Of a stretch of 64,000 nt of DNA, positions 53,662 through 64,000 are shown in pieces; the stretch's first letter is position 1, and the number at the start of each line of letters is the position of its first letter. The DNA is from Oncomelania hupensis (Eukaryota; Mollusca; Gastropoda; Littorinimorpha; Pomatiopsidae). Location of the stretch: positions 67,930,104 through 67,994,103 of the forward strand of contig CM072517.1 in the NCBI GenBank assembly GCA_036898135.1, written 5' to 3'. The notes beneath the pieces are model-generated. The model searched no databases and was not told the origin of the DNA. It was given only the letters and a program-made list of their open reading frames with translations. The position numbers and the translations under genes are program-made.

Positions 53662-54225
53662 CCCCGTTGGGGTGCCGGGGGTTTCAGTATAAATAGTGTC
53701 CCCACTTTCTGGAAATTTAGTGCTTTAAATTCCCACTGTCGCTGTCTTTCTCATTTGCTCTTTCTCATTCCAGCTGTTCTATCAATCTGCTATACTTCTT
53801 CTTCGCTAGACCAGTCACCTACCTTTTTTGTTGAAAACTCTTCTGGGGCAAGACTCCTTGTTTGTGTATGAGGTCTGTTGGATCAGCTTGGGAATATTTA
53901 ATGCTTTCTGCCAGGTGGTCACTAGGGCTTCCTATGATGTTATTATTTAGCAATGTAGTCATTTTATATGTATGTGTTTTGTTGATAATTTATAATGATG
54001 TATGTATTCTATTTTGGTTTTGTAAACGGGGGTTTGATAAATTAGAGTACAGCCTCAGCATCCCCTGAGTGGGATGTTTTTATTGTAAAGTGACTGGCTG
54101 GTGGAGAGCTTTCAGTTTTACCACTAGGGTTGTTTCGGCAGATATTTTATGCGGATCAGGGGTTGTCCGGTCCTGATTTGGCTCGGAAGAGTCCGCTGGA
54201 CCTAAAGCAATAATCATGTAATGTA
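53662..54225 (+). mobile_element. 570-bp-family retroposon, copy R3
   Basis: Starts CCCCCGTTGGGGTGCC, TATAAATAG at about 53690, and ends GGACCTAAAGCAATAATC plus an ATGTA-type tail. It sits inside the 24-bp minisatellite, which gives sharp boundaries, and starts at the same base as R1. Confidence 0.75.
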
Positions 54226-54229
54226 AATG

Positions 54230-54670
54230 TACAGGAAGATGTTAGTATGTATGTACAGAAAGATGTTAGTATATACAGAAAGATGTTGATTATACAGTAC
54301 AGAAAGATGTTGGTAATGATGTACAGACAGATGTTGGTAATTATGTACAGAAAGGTTTTGGTAAGGATGTACAGAAAGATGTTGATTAGAGAGTACAGAA
54401 AGATGCTGGTAAGGATATACAGAAAGATGTTGGTAAGGATGTACAGAAAGATGTTGGTAAGGATGTACAGAAAGATGTGGGTAAGGATTACAGAAAGATG
54501 TTGGTAAGGATGTACAGAAAGATGTTGGTAAGGATGTACCGAAAGATGATACAAAGGATGTACAGAACGATGTTGTTAAGGATGTACAGAAAGATGTTGG
54601 TTAGGATACATGTACAGAAAGATTTTGGTAAGGATGTACAGAAAGATGTTGGTAAGGATGTACAGGAAAA
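54230..54670. repeat. 24-bp minisatellite
   Basis: About 18 units of GTACAGAAAGATGTTGGTAA plus GGAT. The 24-bp period keeps frames open (VQKDVGKD in one frame, MYRKMLVR in another), so an expressed repeat is possible but unsupported. Confidence 0.85.
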
Positions 54671-55209
54671 TAAGACAAGTAAAATTCGCTAGAACGCTTA
54701 GTCTGGAGTTCCAAGCCAAGTGTAACTTAATGAACGTTGTTTCCAAGTCTGTGAGGCAAATAACACAATAGCGTTAGCATTGTAGGCTGATCCACGTTTA
54801 CATAATTATGCTGTGATCATGGTTTTGTGTGGACATTGTTTTTGCGCTAAATACATTTGTATTTATTCGACAGTTGTAGGCCACAGCAAGACAACTCGTT
54901 GACATTTTTTCGCTTACCTCCCCTGCTCTACGCTGACACAGCATGTGGCATCGGCAAGCCAGAACCCCGTTCTAAACGTCTCGCATTTCCTTCCAAAATA
55001 ATATATTCCAGTAGGCAACCCTGAAAAAATATCCTTCAGTGCCCCCTACTTTTCACTAACAACATCAACAGAATAATAGTACACGCGTGATTTTCTGACC
55101 GCCCAAACGTGTCAGTGTCTGTCGCTACGACATAGTTTATAGTAAACAACGGGGACGCAACTCTCCGAGTATCGTACTGTAGAAGTGACGCTGTGTATTG
55201 TATGTTCAG

Positions 55210-55320
55210 ACGGCGTGTTGGAGGACAGGTACTGTCAGGACCTGGTGTCATGTGACTTTGAGATGGGCACCTGTGACTTTCTCCCCTCCAGCGACTGGAC
55301 ACTGCGCACCGCCAACAACG
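55210..55320 (+). CDS. MAM domain 1, N-terminal exon (copy 2)
   Basis: 111 nt, phase 1-1; same splice sites as 5002-5112. Substitutions V to M and H to R. Confidence 0.85.
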
Positions 55321-56743
55321 GTACGTCCTTCCTCTGTCTGACCACTCTCTTCTCCTTGACCACGTCATGTTGTTATAACGTTTGTCATTACTAATCTCGT
55401 GTGTTGTTTTACATTTTGCTGATATTCCACAAATCTGCTTTGATAGTGTTAAAAACATTGCCTGCAGATATTAACAACTGTTTTAAATTGTTGTTAGTTA
55501 AGATGATGGCGTTAAAACAATCATGTTTACAGTTTTGTTATAAGACGTAAAAATTTATTAGAAAAAAAATCACTTTGGAAATAAATATAAGAACCGTCTT
55601 ACAACAACAGTAATACTAGTTATTTTACTAATAACAAGTTACTATAATTAATAAAGGCTTGTAACAGCGATGACTGAAACGATAACCGTGAATTATATGT
55701 GATGTTGTTAGCATTATTATGAAAAATGATCTGTACAAATTGTTGGGATGTTTCTGATTGGAGTTGTCTAATATCGCACTGTGATGAAAAGACATAAAAT
55801 GAAAGAACTGAATTGAAATAAATCGAATGGAATTGTGTCGTTTGCAAGTAGTACGAAGCAGATTACAATGTTGCTATTCTTTGCTTTCACTGTCTGCACA
55901 CTGATTCCTGTCCTTTCTATCTTTCACAACTTTTCTGCCCCCACCAACCTGCTCGATCACTCCGTTCACAAGATGCAGCTCCCCTCTCAATTCGTAGGTA
56001 TTCGCTCGAGTCCTTTGGCAGGAGATCTTTCTCTGTGTTTGCCCCTACTCTTTGGAACTCTCTGCTCTCCAATCTCTGGCACTCCCAGTCTCTTACCGTT
56101 TTCAAAACGAACCTCCAAACCTATATCTTTACCATCCAGAATAATGAGTGTGAGTGAGTGATTGAATAGTGGTGTGTGTATGTGTGTATGTGCGTGTGTG
56201 TGTGTGCGTGTGTTTGTGGTGTGTGTTCCATCATTGTCATTTGTATAATGTTGTTGGTTTAAATGCTTTACTGCCTGTACACGTCTTTTTTTTATTGATG
56301 TTGGCACTGTATGGGTTTTAAATAGTGTTAGTTCGATGGTGTTCTGGTTCATAAAAGAAACTCTTATAAATGGCTTGTGAATGTTGTTTTTATTACTGCC
56401 ATATTTTCCCGTATCACTAAATTATACTTTTTACTTTAAACTATTTTTATAATTGCTTCATTATTTATTCTTATTACTGATGTCCTCCTTTGCGAGTGAG
56501 TGTGTGTGTGTTTATATATGTGTGTTTCTCTTTAAACATTCCTTTTTATACTAAGATGGGATGTTTGTTATTATTTCATACAATGTGTAACTGTTTTATC
56601 TAATAATGTTTTAACCACATTGTTTAAATATTTATCCTTGCGAGCGTATGTGTGCACGTGTATGTATGTGTGTGTGTGTGTGTGTGTGTGCGTGTGTGAG
56701 CACTTAGAGCAAGCTTTAAGTTTGGGTTTGCGCTATAAAAAGT

Positions 56744-56805
<62 letters not shown>

Positions 56806-57002
56806 TTTATTATAAAGCCAACTAATGTACTATCCAGATCCTTGGTCAAAATCGATGTACATTAATGAAAGACCGGCACGAGATAGGATTTTTCATCAAA
56901 TATTGTCTAAGAAGATATTTAAAGAGATGATTCCTAGACATGTTTCTCTGACCGCTAAATTTATCCCCAAAGTGACGTTTATAATTATATACATGCATAC
57001 AG
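55321..57002. other. Intron with LINE relic and microsatellites
   Basis: LINE 3' end at about 55875-56808 (FSVFAPTLWNSL in the + frame), GT repeat around 56665-56695 and ATT tail at 56748-56808. Equivalent to 5113-6683. Confidence 0.7.
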
Positions 57003-57262
57003 AAACGCACGAGAGGTTTGAGAGCATGCTGACCGATTTGACCGACCTTCGCTCCCCTGTCCTGTGTAACGGCGTCGTGCACGTGCAGTTCAAAGGTCAC
57101 ATCACCACGGCGACGGCTCACCATGCTGACCTCACCGTGCTGACCGAATGCGACGGTGATGAATTGTGGGGACAACCCCTGCAGGGCCTCAGAGGTCCTA
57201 CCACGTCATGGGGAGTGTTCAATTTCTCCTTGCCAACCTGTCCTGATGGCCAATCTCAACGA
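57003..57262 (+). CDS. MAM domain 1, central exon (copy 2)
   Basis: 260 nt, phase 1-0. The predicted exon peptide is the same as in 6684-6943. Confidence 0.75.
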
Positions 57263-57813
57263 GTAAGACATTAACATTCCAGTTAGTTAATGAAGTACTT
57301 AAATCAGTTATGATTAACTGACTTGCTCTGCTATTTGTTGGAGAATCCATTCCGATCATTACTTAATCAGTTTATGGGCGAACTGACTGTTGTTGAAAAC
57401 ATTCACGCATCTTTCATCTTTTGTAAGTCTACACTCTACAACAATATTAAAGGTAGTAGTCTAAATATCGTCAAAATAGGATTTTTGACAAATCATTACA
57501 TCTGGACTGATTCCATCGCAAAGGTAACAGGAGCGATTGTTACATGTCTCTGGTAAGCTGCGCACATGCGACTATTTGTGTGCATAAACTTATGTGTGTG
57601 CGCAGGAGTGAGTGTATTCTAATTATATTACTATTGCATAATATAATTTATTTTGTTGTTTTTAATCAAGTGTCACGCCAAATTGTCACTGTCTCGTTGT
57701 GATTACAGATTTCTTGATTTGATTTGACATGAGGCCACAGCCATAGGAACAGCAGAACATGGAAACCACGTCTTAAAAGCAGTTCTTAAATTCAGATATT
57801 TTTGCTGTGGTAG

Positions 57814-57883
57814 GTCATTTTCCGTACTGAAGGGGCGACATCGGGCGATGTTGTTCTACTGGATGATGTTCGTCTTGCTGCAA
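57814..57883 (+). CDS. MAM domain 1, C-terminal exon (copy 2)
   Basis: 70 nt, phase 0-1. Acceptor is GGTAG where copy 1 has GGCAG; both are usable. Same protein as 7491-7560, with the LDDV motif. Confidence 0.85.
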
Positions 57884-58129
57884 GTTAGTGTTTAAGTATT
57901 CCCTTCGATTTCTCTTGTCACAGCTTTCATGTTAACCTGACACAAGGCTACATGTACACGTTCGCTGCCCTTTCCTCTCTTATTGTTTACTTTCAGGAAA
58001 ACCTTTTTCGATGTGCGATGGATTGTTTGTGTATAGCGCAATTGTCATCTACAAGGCTTTGTCGATTATAATAATAACATGATACTGGATGCTATATACA
58101 CGTTTTTCTCCTAAATACAATTAGGTTCA

Positions 58130-58420
58130 ATGCGCGGCGATCTTTACCAACATGCACACACAGACAAACACACATCTATCACTTTAACATGTGGTGTAAA
58201 GTTAGGGAGATCGTTATTAGAATTGTAAATGTTATTTTTGAAATTTTAGATTGGCTGCATCCAATCCTAATATTGAAGGGAGCAAAGAAACTGGAGTACC
58301 CGCAGAAAGCCCTTGGTGATCTCAAAGTCTCATACCTAAGTCACATAAGTTAGTCCCCTGCGGGGTTCAAACCCGCGACCTTCGGCATAGGAAATCAGCT
58401 CACCATCAACTGAGCTTTCA
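58130..58420 (-). mobile_element. SINE family B, with tRNA-like head
   Basis: Body GGAGTACCCGCAGAAAGCCC and a head on the - strand with CGCGGGTTTGAACCC as B box. The copy-1 locus has lost the head (see 7815-8085). Confidence 0.65.
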
Positions 58421-58864
58421 GGCCGGACAATTATTTGCCGCAACTATTATTTTGCCCCAATCAAGCGCGTTATGGATTACTAGGCCACTCCTGTTGAAAC
58501 ACTTAGGGATATTTAATTGGTGTGGTGTATAAGAGTCGACATGAAGAAGAACGTTTAGTACCTTATTCATTGTATGAGTGAGCGGATATCTCTGCTGACG
58601 GCGTAAACAGTTTTAGGTCAGCGGTCTCCAACCAGGGGATCTCCTAGTGCTTTCCCCAGTCACAGGGCCTGTCATAGGCCAAAGTTGGATCATCACTGCC
58701 GGTGTAAACGCGCCTTAAGGCCTGTGTTGATGGGAAGGTTCGTGGAGGTTCATCTACCATTTTGTTCCCCGAGGTTTTCAGATCCCGAACTTAAACTCTT
58801 GAACCTTTTGGACACATAAAAAGCGCACGCACACACACACACACACACATTCTTGTATAGGTCA

Positions 58865-59206
58865 CAAATGAGGTAATTTTAGAATGTAGGAGTCGGAAAC
58901 CACTTTTTTGACGGAAAGAACGCAAATTTCTTCTAGAAATGTAAGAATCTAAGTCAAAATTGGCTCTTTCCGTCTCAAAAGTTGACCTACTTCGTCTCCT
59001 AGGAGCGACGAAATAGGTCGATTTTTGCTTCAAACTTTTCCGAAAATTGGCTGGATTTTCTCCGTCCCGGATAGTGCACTCCTCTGTACTTAAAACACTC
59101 TTTTGCACTACAACTGCACTCCCGTGCACTAAAAAAGCACTCCCGCGTACTTAGAAACAAATGGGGAACGGGAGACAACTGGGTAAAGACAAAATTACCT
59201 CATTTG
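58865..59206. mobile_element. 342-bp inverted-repeat element (MITE-like)
   Basis: Perfect 16-bp terminal inverted repeats CAAATGAGGTAATTTT (58865-58880) and its complement (59191-59206). It lies within a segment (about 58816-59515) absent from copy 1. I see no clear target duplication. No coding capacity. Confidence 0.6.
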
Positions 59207-59256
59207 GTGCGAGAAAAGGTAAATTTCCTTCCCCATTCGCGCTACTTTACAGCCTC

Positions 59257-59277
59257 ACACACACACACACACACACA

Positions 59278-59308
<31 letters not shown>
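59257..59308. repeat. CA microsatellite
   Basis: CA dinucleotide run with one CCA interruption, within the copy-2-specific insertion. Confidence 0.9.
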
Positions 59309-59312
<4 letters not shown>

Positions 59313-59524
59313 CGTTACGGTACCTAAGTTTGGGGTCTGAGAACCTCGAAGAAAAGATTCGCGAGCATCCACGACATCCACGAAGCTTCCAATTAAGACA
59401 GGTGTTTAGGTCACAATGAAGATCAAATTGTGTTACTGCAGCAGCCTCGCCAACTGCGCCATAACTTCTTAAGCTACTTTCTAATTTTCTTGTATAATCA
59501 CTTTCGTATTTACTCATTTATTTA

Positions 59525-59745
59525 ATTAATCGTTGTTATATAGCGCTTCTCCAGCCCAAGAACTGCTCAAGGCGCTGGCCGACACTGGATCTAACTCAAG
59601 GCGCTGGCCGACACTGGATCTAACTCAAGGCGCTGGCCGACACTGGATCTAACTCAAGCCGCTGGCCGACACTGGATCTCACTCAAGGCGCTGGAGGCGT
59701 CCATTTGCTGCTTTAGGCCCATCGTCTTACACACCTTAGACCTCG
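59525..59745. repeat. Foldback-family repeat with internal 29-bp tandem units
   Basis: Monomer starting GTTGTTATATAGCGCTTCTC. CTCAAGGCGCTGGCCGACAC plus TGGATCTAA is repeated four to five times. Copy 1 (8490-8640) has only one or two units, so the array expanded here. Confidence 0.75.
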
Positions 59746-59849
59746 GTTTATACTCTCATATGTAATATATTTACAGTAGTAGGGCAGCAATGATGGTTTC
59801 ACTGTGCGTGTCTGCATCAATGTAACATAATACGTGGCCTGTGTTTCAG

Positions 59850-59945
59850 CTGGAGGTTGTAACAGGCAGGTGCGGTGTCACTTTGAACAGTCGTCATGTG
59901 GTTTCCATGGCTCCTCTGACTGGACTGTCTACACCACTGACCACG
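59850..59945 (+). CDS. MAM domain 2, N-terminal exon (copy 2)
   Basis: 96 nt, phase 1-1; same translated sequence as 8892-8987. Confidence 0.85.
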
Positions 59946-61649
59946 GTAATTTATAGAAAATAAAATTTATGGGAATACATTTTGGTGTGGATATCCGCAC
60001 CCCGTTCTGTTTACTTTTTAATTACCGATTAATAACATATGGTGTCGATTAAAACTTGATGGAAACTATTTTAGAATTTTTACCAACATGAGAATCGTAA
60101 AGGGAAGTAATACAATTCATTTATGTGCTTTATTACTTCCCGTGAAATTTTCAATCCCATTGTATCGTAGATCTTACGAGTTACATACAGGTCTCTAATT
60201 TTAGTCATATGAACATCTGTTTACCAACAATGTCAACAAACTTTGAAAGTGAGGCTTATGATTGGACATATCCTTGCCATGTGAGCAATTGGTAACAAGC
60301 ACAGAGCAATCATTCCAGCGCCATGGGGCTGTAAGCACAATACTGTGGATCGCTTTATAGTAGATAAACGGACCTTTACCGCTATCGGGCTGCTACTTAC
60401 CTGATAGGGGCAGCTGGCCCGAATGCGACGCTGACCTCAGTCTGAGCGTCAGAGGCTGTTGAGGGCTAACGCCTATCTATACACATCCTATGCTTGATAG
60501 ATCTCTGGCACTCCGCTAGCGCCAAGGTCTCTTGGGTTGAGCAGCCACAGTCAATACGTCAAGGTCGCCTGCTTAGTGGAAACAGATGTTATATAGCGGT
60601 GGTCAGGCTTTAGAGTGTTTATTGTTCTTCTTCTTGCTTTGAGCAGCCACAGTCATTACGCTGATTGCTTTGCTGCTGTACGTTGTTGTTGATACTCAAA
60701 AGATATTTATGTGTACAGCCTAAGTTTGGACAAAGAGTTTAGTATACCAAGAGAGGACAGCGGTAACCTCGTATATAGGCAGAAAGCGTATCGCGGGAAG
60801 AGTTGCCTCCCTAGGCAAATGCGTGCCACAGGCCGTGAGCGTTATAGTGTGTTATATTGCTAGCGTGCGAAAACAACAGGCTAAACAACAGCCTTCGACA
60901 TCTAATTGATGAATAATTACTGGAAGGGGAGGGTTTTAACTTGACTAGTATTCACTATTGCATTATTTCATACAAGATTCTGCCTTTCACTGGTCTGTCT
61001 TTATATTTGTATTGTACTAAGTTTACACAAGAAGAAGAACAAGAAAACAGAAAAATAATGTAGAAAACAAGGAAATATAATTGATATTTAAACATTTGTA
61101 GACAAACCCTACATTAAATAGGGATGTGTAGTCACTTGTATTGAAACTTTTCTGTTGTGGTAAACCAACAGAAAATTCTATCATGTCTACATCAAGGTGC
61201 AGGGGTTAACAAGGTGCTTCAGCATTGAATAATACCAATAAGTATGGTTTTGAGTATTTCATTTGGCTAGTATCATTGTGTTTATCAAGATTTTATTTTT
61301 TTAAAATTCTCACGATCTGCCATTATTACATTTGCATTTTATTTGCCCAAGGAGTGGGACAACTGTAGGTTTGATTGTCCGTGTAACAGATTACACTAAC
61401 AGTGCAAATCTTTCAGGTTACTGTGTATGCTTGTTTTAGTTTTGGCATGCAAACATAGTTTTATATGATATGTTATGTGTGGAGTATGTACCATATTAAT
61501 TAAGAAGTTATAATTCAAAAGGGAACATAACTTGGTATACACAAGAAAAGGAGGAAAACAGAATATAACAAAAAAAAACAGCAGGATGAGGATTCATAAA
61601 CACAGCGAAAAGCAACAAACCAACATAACTTATGTACAGAACGTCAAAA

Positions 61650-61720
61650 GCAGAAGAAGAAGAAGAAGAAGAAGAAGAAGAAGAAGAAGAAGAAGAAGAA
61701 GAAGAAGAAGAAGAAGAAGA
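61650..61720. repeat. GAA microsatellite in element P2
   Basis: Pure AGA run passing into A-rich AGAAAAAG repeats to about 61800. Confidence 0.9.
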
Positions 61721-62039
61721 AAAAAGAAGAAGAAAAAGAAAAAAGAAGAAGAAAGAAAAAGGAAACAGAAGAAGAAAGAAAAATAAGAAAGAAACAAAGA
61801 GACAAGAAATAATTGACATTCCAGATTTTTTTTTAGACAAAAGAAAACTCATTGTGTGCAATCACAGACTTTGTATTGTAACTTTCCTCATGTTGCAAAT
61901 CAATGGTAAATTGTGAGACACATGTAAATTTAATCAATATTATAAGAGCATATTAAAATCAATAGTCCAAAAAGTTCAAAATTCATACAATAAACAAGTC
62001 AATTTTACATGCATGTGCGAACACACACACATCATGGGG

Positions 62040-62960
62040 TATAATCAAGGTATACTGCCAAATACCAGCCGGTATTAAGTTAATAATGCAAAGAATAAAC
62101 AAGTCCTTTCATACTCATGCATGCACATGCACACTCAGACACATGAGGTTGCATTAAACATAACATATACTATTGAATACCAGCTGGTATCAAGTTTATA
62201 ATCCTTATTGAAAACAAGACACTTATATCATCATGATTCATGGGGTAGAATCAAGCACAAGGTATGCTACTAAATACCAGCCGGTATCAAGTTTATTATT
62301 ATAATCCAATATTAACAAGACACTTTTACATATATCTAGATGTACACACACTCACACATCATGGGGTAGAATCAAACACAAGGTAAACTGCTAAATACCA
62401 GTCAGTATCAAGTTTATAATCCAATATTAACAACAAGACACTTTTACATATATATCTAGATATATATGTTCACACACTCACACATCATTGGGTAGAATCA
62501 AACACAAGGTATACTGCTAAATACCAGCCAGTATCAAGTTTATAATCCAATATTAACAACAAGACACTTTTACATATCTAGATAGATGTACACACACTCA
62601 CACATCATGGGGTAGAATCAAACACAAGGTATATACTGCTAAATACCAGCCGGTATCAAGTTTATAATCCATAATAAAAACAAGACACTTTTACATATAT
62701 AGATCTATCATTCTATGTACACACACTCACACACATCATCATGTCATGGGGTAGAATCAAACACAAGGTATACTGCTAATACCAGCCGGTATCAAGTTAA
62801 TAATTCACAGACTAAACAAGTCATTTTATATCTGCACGCGCACACACACACCCACACCCACACACCATGGCGTAATGTCCAATACAAGTATACTGAAAGT
62901 GAAAGTATACACTGTGCTATCAAAACTAATATTTCTACAGTGTTATACTACTGAATACCA
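62040..62960. repeat. Eight ~120-bp tandem repeats with palindromic core
   Basis: Each unit carries ATACCAGCCGGTATCAAG, whose ATACC...GGTAT arms form a small palindrome, at about 62059, 62177, 62273, 62394, 62520, 62641, 62780 and 62953. CATCATGGGGTAGAATCAA, CACACTCACAC and ACAAGACACTTTTACAT recur in most units. Spacing 96-173 bp. It lies wholly within element P2. Confidence 0.8.
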
Positions 62961-63116
62961 GCCGGTATCAATGTAAAAATTCCTTGCTTGGTCCATTGGA
63001 AATCTAAAGAATGACCATCCATCGCACTCAGCTTTGTACCGAGCACTTGAACAGTTAGGCGCAGCACAAAATTCACCACCACTGCGTACTCGTGTTTTCG
63101 TATCGGACGTCGCCAT
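62943..63116 (-). CDS. THAP zinc-finger exon remnant in element P2
   Basis: 57-aa frame, ATG at 63116, TAA at 62943. It reads MATSDTKTRVRSGG, then FCAAPNCSSARYKAEC, GWSFFRFPMDQAR, and ends in residues read from the first tandem repeat. It aligns with the THAP exon of element P1 (GG-acidic-FC, xNC, ARYK, SFFxF, D, R). The splice donor expected after the final Arg (CAAGG|...) is lost: sequence after GCAAGG runs into the repeat array, so the deletion breakpoint is here. It cannot make a full THAP domain or transposase alone. Confidence 0.65.
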   Translation of the reverse strand: MATSDTKTRVRSGGEFCAAPNCSSARYKAECDGWSFFRFPMDQARNFYIDTGWYSVV

Positions 63117-63275
63117 CTATTGCTCTGTCGTCTAGCACGCATTCAAGGGCAAGTAACTCTGACGGATCGGATACGCATTTTCTTGCTCTCTGTCCCCTCT
63201 TATTAAAATAATAAACTCTTTGGTTTGGACAACAAAAATACGGCACAGCTGTTCTTCATTGACTAAGTGACAGAG

Positions 63276-63544
63276 CTGTTGCAGGACGGCTTCAACGGTT
63301 TCAAAGCCTCATGACGAACTCCGCCGACCTTCGCTCTCCTGCCCTGTGTAACGGCGCAGTGCACCTGCAGTTCAAAGGTCAAATCACCACGGCCACAGAA
63401 ACCCACGCTGACCTCATCGTGCTGACCGAATGCGACGGCGATGAATTGTGGGGGCAACCCTTGCAAGGCCTCCGAGGTCCCACCACGTCATGGGGAGTGT
63501 TCAATTTTTCCTTGCCAGCCTGTCCCCGTGGACAGAACCAGAGG
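63276..63544 (+). CDS. MAM domain 2, central exon (copy 2)
   Basis: 269 nt, phase 1-0; acceptor AG at 63274-63275. It starts only 54 bp downstream of element P2, so the insertion lies just upstream of the likely branch-point region. VAGRLQRFQSLMTN, then the same core as copy 1. Confidence 0.75.
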
Positions 63545-64000
63545 GTAAGAATGTTTGATATCACAGTAGGCCTATATACTATTGCTATCCCCATGGTATC
63601 GACGATCCAACAATTCTTTCCGCTACCCTTGTGCTATGGAGGATCCAATCTTCTTGGTTACTGTGCCTGTGTTCGGATTCAGATTCCTCTGCTACCCGGC
63701 GTTTAGTGATTTTATTAGTCATTGCAATCATCACACGCGCGAGCTACTACATTGGTCGTACTGGTAGATCTAGAACCATTACTAAGGAACTTACTTCGAT
63801 CGGAAGAATTGCTCCACAGTGATCAGACAAGCAGCAGCACCGCCATTTTGTTTTAAACCGAGACAAATATCGAGCTTCCTTTTTATACACTTAACGTGAA
63901 TGGTGAGTGAGGGAATTGAGGACTTTAATCACAATCGCAATCTGTATCTTTAGGGTGAGTAAGGGTATTGATGACTTAAATCAAAATCACAATCTGCATC
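63545..64000. other. Intron, truncated by window end
   Basis: Collinear with 10148-10600, including the 52-bp splice-like tandem duplication from about 63902. The C-terminal MAM 2 exon of this copy is beyond the window. Confidence 0.75.

Larger units (their letters stand above)
60731..63222 (-). mobile_element. P-like THAP transposon derivative, element P2
   Basis: 2492 bp present in copy 2 and cleanly absent from copy 1 (empty site at about 9823-9842). Terminal inverted repeats start CAAAGAGTTTAGTATACC (left) and CAAAGAGTTTATTATTTT (right, - strand); AGAGAGGACAG / AGAGGGGACAG recur at about position 20. Target duplication GTTTGGA (60724-60730, 63223-63229), possibly longer since CAA is ambiguous. 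A THAP exon lies about 105 bp inside the right end on the - strand, so that end is the 5' end. The interior has a GAA repeat (61650-61720) and eight tandem repeats of about 120 bp. No transposase core remains. Confidence 0.75.
54690..64000 (+). repeat. Duplicated block, copy 2
   Basis: Collinear with 3966-10660. All five MAM exons within it keep their length, phase and splice sites. Differences: no SINE A, an inverted-repeat element at 58865-59206, and the P-like element at 60731-63222. The block runs off the window. Confidence 0.85.

Noticed and set aside
53220..54670. CRISPR array
   Set aside because: Repeats are directly adjacent without unique spacers, and the DNA is animal. It is a minisatellite.

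Overview
The window is animal nuclear DNA: split genes with consensus GT-AG introns, extracellular MAM and Thr-rich mucin-like exons, AT-rich introns full of AAT/GAT/GT microsatellites, tRNA-derived SINEs, several LINE relics, LTR retrotransposons and DNA transposons. I see nothing bacterial or organellar. The MAM expansion and the repeat spectrum suggest a marine invertebrate, most likely a mollusc (gastropod); that is an inference from style, not a proof.

Host genes, all on the + strand. (1) 2042-13480: the 3' part of a gene encoding a Thr-rich mucin-like exon, a divergent MAM domain (three exons), a second divergent MAM (three exons) and a tiny terminal exon (Glu-Pro-stop) with a 3'UTR. 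(2) 17038-19916: a complete small gene with a signal-peptide exon, one canonical MAM over three exons and a terminal exon; the CDS is 600 nt, 199 aa. (3) 20953-26007: another canonical MAM with no visible signal-peptide exon. (4) 51006 to the window end: a second copy of the Thr-rich/MAM/MAM unit, continuing past base 64000. Every intron between domains is phase 1, so the modules could be spliced together in many ways; the last three loci may be one long gene.

The blocks 3966-10660 and 54690-64000 are two copies of one segment. Exons are almost unchanged while introns differ by insertions, which dates some transposons to after the duplication: a SINE in copy 1, and a P-like transposon and a 342-bp inverted-repeat element in copy 2.

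The stretch between the gene blocks (about 26-51 kb) is mostly mobile DNA. A decayed Ty3/gypsy-group element with 1.53-kb LTRs (28373-36508) sits in a GAT microsatellite. An intact-looking Tc1-like transposon (37067-38664) sits in an AT repeat. A P-like THAP element lies at 39930-41332. An apparently intact Ty3/gypsy-group element lies on the - strand (41931-48407), with LTRs that look identical, a GTCAC target duplication and one 1474-aa Gag-Pol ORF.

Main points for a second look. Both LTR elements have integrase BEFORE reverse transcriptase (the Gmr1-like order). Two related DNA transposons (39930-41332 and 60731-63222) share CAAAGAG-type terminal inverted repeats, about 7-bp target duplications and a THAP zinc-finger exon just inside one end, as in P elements; I believe they are deletion derivatives of an undescribed P-like family. 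LTR-type insertions have twice gone into GAT microsatellites with the same apparent 5-bp target.
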